From contig NZ_CP029378.1 in assembly GCF_003268675.1 (NCBI RefSeq), positions 5,952,001-6,016,000 of the forward strand: 64,000 nucleotides of DNA. Direction: 5' to 3'. This document shows positions 43,666-51,347 of the stretch, piece after piece. Both the position numbers and the translations under genes were made by a program. The stretch is from Streptomyces bacillaris. Lineage in GTDB: Bacteria > Actinomycetota > Actinomycetes > Streptomycetales > Streptomycetaceae. The stretch's first letter is position 1. The number at the start of each line of letters is the position of its first letter. The notes under the pieces were generated by a model that saw nothing but the letters and a program-made list of their open reading frames with translations, was not told the origin of the DNA and searched no databases.

Positions 43666-44823
43666 TCACACATTGCCCTTGAGGAGCTGGGAGAATCCGG
43701 CCGCCCGGATGCGCCGCACCAGCTCCTCGCGGCTCGTCCCGAGCGCCCCGGCGGCCCGGGACAGCTCCCACTCCGCGCCGGCCAGGGTGTGGAGCAGATG
43801 GCCGCGCCGGACCTGGGCGTCGGAGAGCCGGAACGTCTTGAGGTAGGCGACCTGCCCCTTGTGGTCGGTGATCGTCTCCCCGATGTGCTGACCGCTCCCT
43901 TCCCGGACGAACGGGGGCAGGAACCGCCACAGGGTGAACGACCCCATCCGGTACGCCCGCTCGAAGCCGTACGAGGTGTTCAGCAGCTCCCGCGCGAACA
44001 GTCCGTCGTGCGCCTCCTCCCACGCCCGTTCCTGCCCCCGCGCCGCCGCCCGGAGACCGGCGAGCGTGCGGATGTGCTCCTCGCCCCGGATACGTGCCCC
44101 GAACTCCGCCACCGGGGCCCCGTACAGCCCGTACTGGTGCACCAGCTCCCCGTACAGGTCCTCCACCAGCGAGGCGTGCAGCAGCCGGTAGTCCTCCGGG
44201 TGCGGCACCACGAAGGCGCCGGCGAGCGCGTCGGAGACGTACACCATCACCCCGCACTGGCCCGGGTGGATCTCGAAGACCCGCAGCGCGTCCCCGAGCC
44301 CGCGCACCGACCACCCGAGGTACGCGTCCTCCGCGCGCGGCGAGAGCCCGTCGCGCAGGGCCTGGCGCGACCACTCCTCCCAGGCGGTCGACGGCCCGCC
44401 GAAGTGCAGCGCGAGATACCCCTCCAGGGCCAGGTGCAGCGGCAGGAACCGCAGCCGGTCGCCGGGACGCCGCTTGGCCATGCGGTGGTGGGCGAGCCGG
44501 GGCAGCCGGACGGTGCGCGGCGCCTCCCGCCCGCCGAGCTGGGTCCCGTACGCGGCCGACTGCCCGCCCCCGTCCCGTACGCCTGCGCCCTCGCGGTTAC
44601 CGTCGCCGTCGCCGGACCAGTCGGCGACGAGCCCGTGGGGGATGTACGAGACGTAGTGCGTACGGGGCCCGAGCTCGACGACCCCCGCACCGAGCCGCTC
44701 GTACACCTCCCGGTGCAGCCGGAGCCCGGCGACCGGCTCCCCACGGACGAGCGGCACGAGCCGGACACCGCCCCAGACCTGCGAGGGCCGGGCGGTGAGC
44801 CCGGTCAGCTCCAGACGGTTCAC
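43666..44823 (-). CDS. Partner protein of the vWA/TROVE-like gene, with C-terminal Fis-like HTH
   Basis: Encodes 385 residues from GTG 44,823, which overlaps the stop of the upstream gene by 4 bp. The N-terminal domain (LELTGLTARPSQVWGGVRLV, PLVRGEPVAGLRLHREVYER) is followed by a region with LRFLPLHLALEGYLALHFGG, PGQCGVMVYVSDALAGAFVV and GLYGAPVAEF. The C terminus (MGSFTLWRFLPPFVREGSGQ, then LSRAAGALGTSREELVRRIR-AAGFSQLL) closely resembles a Fis/NtrC-type HTH. From memory, similar proteins fall in the ARPP-type families of Aravind and colleagues; I cannot confirm this. No signal or membrane segments. Tight coupling means it acts with the 567-residue protein. Confidence 0.65.
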   Translation of the reverse strand: MNRLELTGLTARPSQVWGGVRLVPLVRGEPVAGLRLHREVYERLGAGVVELGPRTHYVSYIPHGLVADWSGDGDGNREGAGVRDGGGQSAAYGTQLGGREAPRTVRLPRLAHHRMAKRRPGDRLRFLPLHLALEGYLALHFGGPSTAWEEWSRQALRDGLSPRAEDAYLGWSVRGLGDALRVFEIHPGQCGVMVYVSDALAGAFVVPHPEDYRLLHASLVEDLYGELVHQYGLYGAPVAEFGARIRGEEHIRTLAGLRAAARGQERAWEEAHDGLFARELLNTSYGFERAYRMGSFTLWRFLPPFVREGSGQHIGETITDHKGQVAYLKTFRLSDAQVRRGHLLHTLAGAEWELSRAAGALGTSREELVRRIRAAGFSQLLKGNV

Positions 44824-46523
44824 GAGCCGTCTCCCTCTCCGGTGAACCGCGCCACCCGCCGGTCCAGATAGGCGTACAGCTCCGCCGCCCCGGTCCGCCC
44901 CTCCGCGAACCGGGCGATCTCCACCAGCGCGGGCAGATCCTCCGCGTCCCGGATCCCGGCCGTCGGAACCCCCGCCGCCAGCCGCCGTACGTCGAATCCC
45001 CCGGCGTCGTATACGGGGTTGAGGTGCACCACGGCCGTCCGCCGCCCCGGGTCCAGCCGCTGCCGCCACACCCGCAGCACCTCACCCGCCAGCCCGGCCG
45101 GAGCGTTGTCCCACCCGTCGGAGACGATCACCAGCCGGTCGGGTGCGGTGCTGCGGGGCCCGTCCGGGTCGGTGCTGTCGGGCCTGTCCGGCGTCGTGCC
45201 CACTGGCCCGTCCGGGTCCGCGCCGCCGGGTCCGTCCGGCTCCGAGCCCACCGGCCCGTCCAGGGCCGCGCTGCTGGGCCCGTCCGGCTCCGTACCGCCC
45301 GGCTCTGTACCGCCAGGCCCGGCGCCGACCGGCCCGTCCTGCTTCCCGCCACCCGACCCGTCCGGTTCCCCTCCACCCGGCCCGGGCTCCAGCGCGTCCA
45401 GGATGCGCATCCCGAGCGGGGTCGGCCCCCAAGGGCGTACGAGCAGGGCGTCGCCCCGGCCCGAGGTCCACAGCCCCCGGTACGCGCCCGGGGCGGCCAG
45501 CGCCTCCAGCAGGTAATGGCAGGCCAGGGCCACGGCAAGGGGCCGCCGCCGCTTCTGCCCCGACCCGGACGAGGAGAAGCTGTCGTCCAGCACCGCGTGC
45601 ACCCGCCCCCAGCTCCCGGCATGGCCGCCCGCGGCACGTCGGGCCGCCGTACGCAGGGCACCGGTCAGCTCGGCACGACGGGCGACGCGCTGCTCGAAGG
45701 GGAGCGCGAGGACGTACAGCGCCAGCCGGGTCAGCGGCATCACGGCGAGGTCGGCATCGGGCCCCAGGCCCTCCACCGCCCGCTGCTCCTGGGTACGCAG
45801 CCGCTCCAGCCGGGTCATCCGGGGCGCCGCCCGCTCCAGGAAGACGGCACGCTTCATCCCGTGCCGGGCCGCGAACCCCTCCGCGACGGTGAACGGCAGC
45901 TCGGCCACGGCCCCCTGCTCGTAGTGCGCGCGCCGCCAGGCGTCCAGCAGCGGATGCGCGTACCGCGGCAGCTTCCCCGGCCGGAACAGGAACGCCCCGA
46001 CCTCGGCAAGCGGCTCGGCCCCCGGCGGGCAGCGCAGATGAACATGAAGGGCGGCCGTTTTCACGCCACTGCGGTACTTCACCGCGTCGTGCCCCAGATC
46101 CGGCCGGGCCGCCAGCCAGTCCCGCATGATCGCCCGGGTACGCCGGTTGTTGATCCCGGCCCGGCGAACGGCACCGAAGAGGCGGTACACGCGCTGAGGC
46201 GGGAGCACCGCCAGCCGGGCGGCGATCAGCCGGCCCTCGACGCGCCGCTCCTCTGCGCCGGCCTCGCCCGCGCTCTCCAGGAGCCCGAGGACGATACGGG
46301 CGGCGTTGTGGTCGTTGATGTCCAGGGCGAGGGAAGCGGCGTAGACACGGCGGTAATTGACCCGTACGTAGGTGTGCAGGAAATCCAGCGAAAGCTGCTG
46401 GTCCATGGCGCCCGAAACACCTGAGCGGAACTCGCGCTGTCCGGTGGCGGTGATCGCGGCGTTCACGAAGAGCAGGACGTCCTCGGCGGCGACGAGATCG
46501 GCGAGGCTCTCGGACGTATTCAT
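44820..46523 (-). CDS. TROVE-like/vWA-like protein with a collagen-like insert
   Basis: Encodes 567 residues. The first 300 are helical repeats (LDFLHTYVRVNYRRVYAASL, INNRRTRAIMRDWLAARPDL, VKYRSGVKTAALHVHLRC) that resemble a TROVE/HEAT ring. At about 310 comes AVLDDSFSSSGSGQKRRRPL, a DxSxS metal site of von Willebrand A domains, followed by ALACHYLLEALA; after the insert, DRLVIVSDGWDNAPAG and VVHLNPVYDAGGF continue the vWA fold. Ro60-like proteins have just this TROVE-plus-vWA order and bind Y RNAs and misfolded RNA; that function is inferred by resemblance. The insert (about 380-460) is a Gly/Pro/Asp triplet repeat (GPVGSEPDGPGGADPDGP). First gene of a coupled pair. No Y-RNA candidate recognised nearby. 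Confidence 0.6.
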   Translation of the reverse strand: MNTSESLADLVAAEDVLLFVNAAITATGQREFRSGVSGAMDQQLSLDFLHTYVRVNYRRVYAASLALDINDHNAARIVLGLLESAGEAGAEERRVEGRLIAARLAVLPPQRVYRLFGAVRRAGINNRRTRAIMRDWLAARPDLGHDAVKYRSGVKTAALHVHLRCPPGAEPLAEVGAFLFRPGKLPRYAHPLLDAWRRAHYEQGAVAELPFTVAEGFAARHGMKRAVFLERAAPRMTRLERLRTQEQRAVEGLGPDADLAVMPLTRLALYVLALPFEQRVARRAELTGALRTAARRAAGGHAGSWGRVHAVLDDSFSSSGSGQKRRRPLAVALACHYLLEALAAPGAYRGLWTSGRGDALLVRPWGPTPLGMRILDALEPGPGGGEPDGSGGGKQDGPVGAGPGGTEPGGTEPDGPSSAALDGPVGSEPDGPGGADPDGPVGTTPDRPDSTDPDGPRSTAPDRLVIVSDGWDNAPAGLAGEVLRVWRQRLDPGRRTAVVHLNPVYDAGGFDVRRLAAGVPTAGIRDAEDLPALVEIARFAEGRTGAAELYAYLDRRVARFTGEGDGS

Positions 46524-46700
46524 GGTCTTCCCCCGGGTGGACGCAGCTGCCGGCCGGGGAATGGAGGCGCGAACAACGAAATCATCGCTTCAGAGGCACG
46601 TCCCGGAAGTCGCAGCCGAAGTCCCGCGGCCGGCCCGGGAAACGTAGCGGGCCGGGGCAGGCTTTGGCCACCGTATTCCGGCACCGGGCACACTGACTCC

Positions 46701-47633
46701 ATGACGACATCCCCGGCTGCTTCCACCACTCCCGCCGCCGCATCCCCTCTCCGGATCGGCCTCCTCGGCGCGGGCCCCTGGGCGCGCAACACCCATGCCC
46801 CCGCCCTCGCGGCCCACCCCGACGCCGTACTGACCGGGGTGTGGGGCCGCAGGGCCGAGGCGGCGGAGGCTCTCGCGACCGCGCACGGGACCCGGGCGTA
46901 CGCGGGGGAGGCGGGGATCGACGCGCTGCTGGAGGCGAGCGACGCGGTGGCCTTCGCGCTGCCGCCGGACGTACAGGCTCCGCTCGCGGTCCGGGCGGCG
47001 AAGGCGGGGTGCCACGTCCTGATGGACAAGCCGGTCGCCACGACGGTCGAGGGAGCGCGGGCGGTCGCGGAGGCGGTGGCAAGGGCGGAGGTGGCCTCGG
47101 TGGTCTTCTGCACGCTCCGTTTCGCGCCCGAGACCGCGGCGTGGATCGCGGAACAGACGGCGGTGGGCGGCTGGTTCACCGCCCGCGCGCAGTGGCTGGG
47201 CTCGCTCTACGCGGCGGGCTCGGCCAGCGAGTACGCCGACTCGCCGTGGCGGCGGGAGAAGGGCGGCCTGTGGGACGTCGGCCCGCACGCGCTGTCGGTG
47301 CTGATCCCGGTGCTCGGTGAGGTCACGGAGCTGACGGCGAGGCGGGGCCCGGCCGACACCACCCACCTGATCCTGCGCCACGGTTCCGGCGCCTCCAGCA
47401 CGGTGGCCCTGGGCCTGAGCGCCCCGCCGGCCGCGGCGGGCATGGGCATCGAACTGCGGGGCGAGCACGGGACGGCCGAGATCCCGGGGTGGGACGGCGC
47501 GCAGCCGGCGCTCCGGGGCGCGGTGGACGCGCTGGCGGAAGCGGTACGTACGGGGGTGCCGCACGCCTGCGACGCCCGCTTCGGCCTCCGGCTGACGGAG
47601 CTGCTGGCGGAGGCGGAGCGGCAGGCGGGGTGA
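46701..47633 (+). CDS. Gfo/Idh/MocA-family oxidoreductase
   Basis: Encodes 310 residues. Rossmann dinucleotide motif LRIGLLGAGPWARNTHAPAL (residues 17-36), then the family catalytic/cofactor lysine in HVLMDKPVATTVEGA (about 110-124) and VVFCTLRFAPETAAW. The substrate domain includes SPWRREKGGLWDVGPHALSV with the GxxxDxGxH signature. NAD(P)-dependent oxidation or reduction of a sugar, inositol or related hydroxyl compound; no sugar transporter is adjacent, so the substrate is open. Divergent from the TROVE-like operon by 177 bp; convergent with the ArsC-like gene. Confidence 0.9.
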   Translation: MTTSPAASTTPAAASPLRIGLLGAGPWARNTHAPALAAHPDAVLTGVWGRRAEAAEALATAHGTRAYAGEAGIDALLEASDAVAFALPPDVQAPLAVRAAKAGCHVLMDKPVATTVEGARAVAEAVARAEVASVVFCTLRFAPETAAWIAEQTAVGGWFTARAQWLGSLYAAGSASEYADSPWRREKGGLWDVGPHALSVLIPVLGEVTELTARRGPADTTHLILRHGSGASSTVALGLSAPPAAAGMGIELRGEHGTAEIPGWDGAQPALRGAVDALAEAVRTGVPHACDARFGLRLTELLAEAERQAG

Positions 47634-47839
47634 CGGGGCGGCAGGGCGACGGGGGCCTGACGACGACGGCCGCGCGGGCCCCCGGGGCACGGCCCAGCAG
47701 GAACGGCCGACTCCGCGAGCGCCCGGCAGCTACGGCCCCCTTGGCCCCCTCCCTTGGCCACCCCCCGGCTACGGCCCCCCTGGCCGCCACCTCCGGCTAC
47801 CGCCTCCTCAGCTACGCCCCCTGGCCATCGGCCCCCGGG

Positions 47840-48199
47840 CTACCGCCCCAGCGCGTCCCGTACGGCGTCCTCGCTCCGCGCCACCACGGCGGTGCCGTCG
47901 TCGGCGGTGATGATGGGCCGCTGGATCAACTTGGGGTGCTCGGACAGGGCGGCGATCCACCGCTCCCGCGAACCGGAGTCCCGCGCCCACTCCTTGAGCC
48001 CCAGCTCCTTGGCCACGGCCTCCTGCGTCCGCGTGATGTCCCACGGCTCCAGGCCGAGCCGGTCCAGGACGGTCCGGATCTCCTCGGGCGAGGGCACGTC
48101 CTCCAGGTAGCGCCGGACGGTGTAGTCCGCCCCCTCGGCGTCGAGCAGAGTGAGTGCGCTGCGGCACTTGGAACAGGCCGGATTGATCCAGATCTCCAT
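47840..48199 (-). CDS. ArsC/Spx-family thioredoxin-fold protein
   Basis: Encodes 119 residues. It begins MEIWINPACSKCRSALTLLD, with the nucleophilic cysteine of ArsC-like reductases in PACSKC (first Cys) and a second Cys three residues on. YLEDVPSPEEIRTVL and PKLIQRPIITADDGTAVVAR give the conserved Q-R-P-I motif before the last strand. Members reduce arsenate with glutathione or act as Spx-like regulators; in actinomycetes lacking glutathione the role is uncertain. No arsenic operon genes nearby. Convergent with the Gfo/Idh gene. Confidence 0.88.
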   Translation of the reverse strand: MEIWINPACSKCRSALTLLDAEGADYTVRRYLEDVPSPEEIRTVLDRLGLEPWDITRTQEAVAKELGLKEWARDSGSRERWIAALSEHPKLIQRPIITADDGTAVVARSEDAVRDALGR

Positions 48200-48318
48200 G
48201 GGGCCAAGGTTACGCGAGGAAGCCCCGAAAACGCCTCTGGCCAGGGGCGATTGTCAGTGGTGGGCAGTAAAATGGAGGGAGTTCGTGAGGGTTCCACCAC
48301 CCTGCCAGGAGGATGCCG

Positions 48319-48624
48319 ATGGCCGTTGCCGCAGCCACCACCGAGCCGCTCGACCGACAGCTCCCGATGCCCTTCCGCCCGCCCCTGCCCACCCCGCCGG
48401 CGAAGAAGCGCCTGCCCGCGGGCCGCCCCCGCGAGTGGTACGTCTCGCACAATCGCCGCCTGAAGGCCATGCGCCTGGCGATCGCCCTGCTCGACAGCGG
48501 GGTCTACCAGCCGGCCAGCGCGGGCAACCACAAGATACGGACCACCGCCGAGCGCCTGGGCATGCACCCGCCGTCCGACACCACCTGCCGCATGGTCCGC
48601 GCCCTGATCCGCTACGGCCGCTGA
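48319..48624 (+). CDS. Conserved small protein of streptomycetes, function unknown
   Basis: Encodes 101 residues from ATG 48,319, six bases after AGGAGG; an in-frame ATG at 48,313 lies inside that site. Pro-rich N terminus (EPLDRQLPMPFRPPLPTPPA) followed by a basic helical domain: PREWYVSHNRRLKAMRLAIA, LLDSGVYQPASAGNHKIRTT, AERLGMHPPSDTTCRMVRAL. The latter half has HTH-like spacing but no recognised family. No membrane segment. Divergent from the ArsC-like gene by 119 bp. Confidence 0.7.
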   Translation: MAVAAATTEPLDRQLPMPFRPPLPTPPAKKRLPAGRPREWYVSHNRRLKAMRLAIALLDSGVYQPASAGNHKIRTTAERLGMHPPSDTTCRMVRALIRYGR

Positions 48625-48719
48625 CCCGACCGCCACCACCACCCACTGACGTACTGTGCCCGGCGGAACGGAAGCCGTTCCGCCGGGCACAGCCATGCCC
48701 GCTGCCCCCTCCCGGGGCC

Positions 48720-48986
48720 CTACGACCCCTCCGTGCTCCCGCCCCGCACCTCGTCCAGAGAGGTGCTCATGATCTCGGTGGCGCGGGTGAACCAGTCGGA
48801 GAGCACGGCGATCTCGTCGGGGGAGTAGTCGGCGAACAGGGCGGCGAACCGCTGGTAGTTGGGCCCGTACACCTCGAAGAGCCGGGCGGCGGCGGTCTCG
48901 TCGGCGACCACCCGTACCCGCCTGCGGTCGGCCGGGTCGCTCTGCCTGCGGGCGTACCCGGCGCGTTCGAGCCGGGTGATGACCCC
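48720..48986 (-). pseudogene. MarR-family regulator, N-terminally truncated
   Basis: The minus strand encodes GVITRLERAGYARRQSDPAD-RRRVRVVAD, the recognition helix and wing of a MarR domain, then the dimerisation helices (RFAALFADYSPDEIAVLSDW, FTRATEIMSTSLDEV) to a stop at 48,720. The N-terminal half of the domain and any start codon are missing: homology stops at about 48,985, exactly where a plus-strand membrane-protein gene begins. This looks like a deletion that joined two convergently oriented genes head to head. No functional product is expected. Confidence 0.72.
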
Positions 48987-49322
48987 ATGGGCCACACGGT
49001 CGCCGGCTGGACGGGCACCGCGACGGCGGTCGTGGGTTGCACGGTCCTGGGGGTGGCCGTGGCGGCGGTCTCCCTCCCCATCGCCCTCGCCGGCACCGGC
49101 CTCACCCTCGGCGCGGCGCTGCTGACCTGGCTCCTCCACCTGGCGGGCTGGGGCAAGCCGAGCGGCCCGCGCCCGGAGAGCGAGTGGTCCTGGAAGGTAC
49201 GGGACCGCTCGGCCCGCCGGGGCCACCCCGGCTGCCTGGGCTGCCGCATGGCGGGTCGGAGGGGGCACGCCCCCGAAAAGGCATCGAACGCCGTACCGGT
49301 TGCCTCTACTGTGACCGGATGA
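48987..49322 (+). CDS. HGxxPAAW-type small membrane protein
   Basis: Encodes 111 residues from ATG 48,987 (MGHTVAGWTGTATAVVGCTV). The GHTVAGWTG start corresponds to the HGxxPAAW motif found at the N terminus of a family of about 100-residue actinobacterial membrane proteins. Two transmembrane helices follow (VVGCTVLGVAVAAVSLPIAL, LTLGAALLTWLLHLAGWGKP), then a cytoplasmic tail with HPGCLGCRMAGRR. Function unknown. The start lies directly at the apparent deletion junction with the MarR remnant, so a few N-terminal residues and the native promoter may have been lost; no good ribosome site is seen. Confidence 0.65.
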   Translation: MGHTVAGWTGTATAVVGCTVLGVAVAAVSLPIALAGTGLTLGAALLTWLLHLAGWGKPSGPRPESEWSWKVRDRSARRGHPGCLGCRMAGRRGHAPEKASNAVPVASTVTG

Positions 49323-49389
49323 CGATCGAGGCGATCACGTACAGGGGCGCCCCCGCCACCACCCGTCGCCCCCAGCCGGGGGGAGCGCG

Positions 49390-49956
49390 ATGAGCGACCT
49401 GTGGACCGGCGAGAAGGTACGCCTGCGCGGCATCGAACCCGACGACTGGGAGGGCTTCCGGGCCCTGGCCCTGCACACCGTCGACGCCCGCAACGCCGAC
49501 GTGGTCGAGCCCCCGCGCTCCGACGAGAGCTTCCGCGCCTGGACCGCCGAACGCGCCGGCCGCCCCCCGAACCCGGCCACGTACCGCCTGGTCATCGAGA
49601 CCCGCTTCGAGCACGCCTTCGTCGGCGCGGTGACGGTCGGCGAGACGGACGCCCGCGCCGGCCGTTTCCGTACGGGCATCGAGGTCACCCGCGAACACCG
49701 CCGCCAGGGCTACGCGTCCGAGGCCACCGAACTGGTCCTCACCTACATGTTCGCCGAACAGCGCAGCCACAAGTGCGAGGTGGAGGTCTACGCCTTCAAC
49801 GACGCCTCCCTGGCCCTCTACCGCTCCCTCGGCTTCGTGGAGGAAGGCCGCCTGCGCCAGCACGAGTTCTTCGCGGGCACCTACCACGACGTGGTCCTGC
49901 TGGGCATCACGGCGGACGAGTACTGGGCGGGGCGCGCGCGGCCCTCGCTGCGCTGA
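49390..49956 (+). CDS. GNAT-family N-acetyltransferase (RimJ-like)
   Basis: Encodes 188 residues from ATG 49,390 with GGGAG about 5 bp upstream. GNAT fold: VRLRGIEPDDWEGFRALAL, then IEVTREHRRQGYASEATELV, which contains the acetyl-CoA pyrophosphate-binding R-R-x-G-Y/A motif, and VYAFNDASLALYRSLGFVEE, the conserved motif B (N..S..Y..LGF). The layout is that of RimJ/RimL-type acetyltransferases modifying N termini or small amines. The substrate cannot be assigned. Single gene, 67 bp after the membrane protein. Confidence 0.88.
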   Translation: MSDLWTGEKVRLRGIEPDDWEGFRALALHTVDARNADVVEPPRSDESFRAWTAERAGRPPNPATYRLVIETRFEHAFVGAVTVGETDARAGRFRTGIEVTREHRRQGYASEATELVLTYMFAEQRSHKCEVEVYAFNDASLALYRSLGFVEEGRLRQHEFFAGTYHDVVLLGITADEYWAGRARPSLR

Positions 49957-50080
49957 GGCCGAGTCGGCTTCCGGTCGCCCAAGGTCTGGAACCAGCCGAA
50001 ACGCACAGGGGCGACGGACGTGGGACGCGCCTGTCCCCGACGATGCTCTCAGTGGACCGGCGGACGGCTCGGGAGGCTCC

Positions 50081-50224
50081 ATGGGCAAGCAGGTCACGTG
50101 CGGATCGCTGAAGACGAAGACCGGCAAGCCGTGCCGGAATCCGGCGATGATCGGCTACTCCCGGTGCCAGTTGCACCGGGGCGAGTGGACGCCCCCGCAG
50201 AAGAGGAAGACCAAGAAGCGGTAG
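50081..50224 (+). CDS. 47-residue Cys/His zinc-knuckle-like protein
   Basis: ATG 50,081 follows GGGAGG by 4-5 bp and opens 47 codons: MGKQVTCGSLKTKTGKPCRN, then PAMIGYSRCQLHRGEW and a basic tail (KRKTKKR). The C-x10-C-x9-C-x2-H pattern resembles the small CGAxTRxGxPC..C..H zinc-binding proteins common in phages and mobile elements and next to their homing or packaging genes. It is close to a frameshifted regulator gene and to the 49-bp repeat that opens the accessory locus at 50.9 kb. Function unknown; too short to be sure it is expressed. Confidence 0.6.
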   Translation: MGKQVTCGSLKTKTGKPCRNPAMIGYSRCQLHRGEWTPPQKRKTKKR

Positions 50225-50292
50225 CCGCACCCGGGCGCAGCACCGGGAGCGCGACGGGCACGCCGACCCGGCCGACTCGGGACGAGGGAGAC

Positions 50293-50914
50293 GTGGACGC
50301 AGTGACCAGTTCCGTGCCATGGCAGGAGCGCCTGTCCGCAGGCGCCGAAGCCGTCCAGGACGAAGTGATCCGCTGGTACCAGCAGACGTCCGAAGGCCTG
50401 GCGTATGTGCCGGACATGGTCTGGGGGGACGCTCCAGACGGACGCGTACGCCACCGTGATCCTGGGGCGGGTCGTCGACTTCCTGGGGGTCCCGGACGAC
50501 GTGCCCGCCGGGGTGGCCAAGCGGATGGAGCGGCAGCGGGTGCTGTACGACGGTGAGCACCGTTACGACGTCGTCCTCGGGGAACAGGCCCTGTACACGA
50601 ACGTCGGCGGGGCCGAGGTCATGGCCGAGCAGATCGACCGGATCCTCCGTGACCTCGACCTGCCCTCACTCGACCTCGGCATCATCCCCGCCTCGGCGCC
50701 GGTGGGCATGTGCCCCGTCCACGCCTTCAGCCGGCACGGCGACGAGGTCCACGTAGAGCTGGTCTCCTCGGGGGTGAAGGTGACCGAGCCCGCCGAACTC
50801 GCTCTCTACCGGAAGGCGTTCGGTCGGCTCGGCGATGCGGCCCTCCGCGGCGAGGGCGCCCGGAAGCTCCTGCACAAGGCCCGGGACTTCTGGGCTGAAG
50901 GCGGGCGGGGCTGA
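50293..50914 (+). pseudogene. DUF5753 protein, frameshifted and lacking the HTH
   Basis: GTG 50,293 has GAGGGA upstream and begins VDAVTSSVPWQERLSAGAEA, VQDEVIRWYQQTSEGLAYVP-DMVWG. At a run of six G (50,423-50,428) the frame must shift by one to continue GTLQTDAYATVILGRVVDFL, RVLYDGEHRYDVVLGEQALY, IIPASAPVGMCPVHAFSRHG to a stop at 50,914. This is the DUF5753 domain that normally follows a XRE-type HTH in Streptomyces (LQTxxYA and the Y..V..E.aL motifs); the HTH is absent. Either a genuine mutation or an assembly error in the G-run; even if corrected, it would be a domain without its DNA-binding half. Confidence 0.72.
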
Positions 50915-50930
50915 CCGCACGGCGTTCGCG

Positions 50931-50979
50931 GGCACGGCCGAGGGCCGCCACCTCCGGGAGGAAGGGGCGGCCCTCGGTG
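50931..50979. repeat. 49-bp direct repeat, left copy (terminator-like)
   Basis: Identical to 55,547-55,595 over the first 32 bp (GGCACGGCCGAGGGCCGCCA...) and the last 13 bp, with a 4-base differing stretch between (AGGG against GATG). It forms a hairpin CGAGGGCCGCC...GGCGGCCCTCG. The right copy is the glnA terminator, so this looks like a duplicate of it at the other edge of a 4.6-kb locus. Confidence 0.8.
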
Positions 50980-51003
50980 CCCGGGGTCAGGGAGACGAAG
51001 GTG

Positions 51004-51023
51004 TCACCAGTGCCGGCTGGTGA
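51004..51023 (-). terminator. Small hairpin downstream of the excisionase-like gene
   Basis: TCACCAG-n6-CTGGTGA, a 7-bp stem with a 6-nt loop, lies 76 bp past the stop of the minus-strand operon. Confidence 0.45.
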
Positions 51024-51098
51024 AGGTGGCTTGCCAGTCACTGAGCGAACCACCCTGACGGGAAGACCAGGTGCAGGGTGAGCGAGTGGCCCGAAGCG

Positions 51099-51347
51099 TC
51101 AGGCACCGTGGTCCAGCGTGTAAACGGCGCGCTCATCCACACCGATGGCGCGCATCAGCTCGATGGTGGGCACCCTGTACCGGTTGCCGATCCGCAGGAT
51201 CTTGCAAGGAAAATCACCTCTGCGGGCCAGTCGGTACGCGGTGGTCGGGCAGATGCCCAGAGCCCGAGCGGCGGTCGGCACGTCCACGGTGACCGGAAGG
51301 TCGAATGCTTCCACGAAGCTCAGCGGGACGTGCCTGCCCGCGCTCAT
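51099..51347 (-). CDS. Small excisionase-like helix-turn-helix protein
   Basis: Encodes 82 residues from ATG 51,347, overlapping the upstream gene's stop by ATGA. The core VPTAARALGICPTTAYRLAR-RGDFPCKILRIGNRYRVPT is an HTH_17/excisionase-type winged HTH, with the basic turn and the RIGNRYRV wing. From memory, proteins with this LPVTVDVPTAARALG start are found beside integrases and in integrated elements of actinomycetes. No integrase is seen here. Likely a DNA-binding recombination-directionality factor or small regulator. Confidence 0.75.
   Translation of the reverse strand: MSAGRHVPLSFVEAFDLPVTVDVPTAARALGICPTTAYRLARRGDFPCKILRIGNRYRVPTIELMRAIGVDERAVYTLDHGA

Noticed and set aside
46524-46700. 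Y-RNA gene upstream of the TROVE-like protein
   Set aside because: The 177-bp gap shows no clear long stem with the expected conserved bulge; it is more simply a divergent promoter.
47634-47839. Coding gene in the GC-rich gap between the Gfo/Idh and ArsC-like genes
   Set aside because: The sequence is a degenerate run of GGCTACCGCC/CCCTTGGCC words with no ribosome site or protein-like translation.
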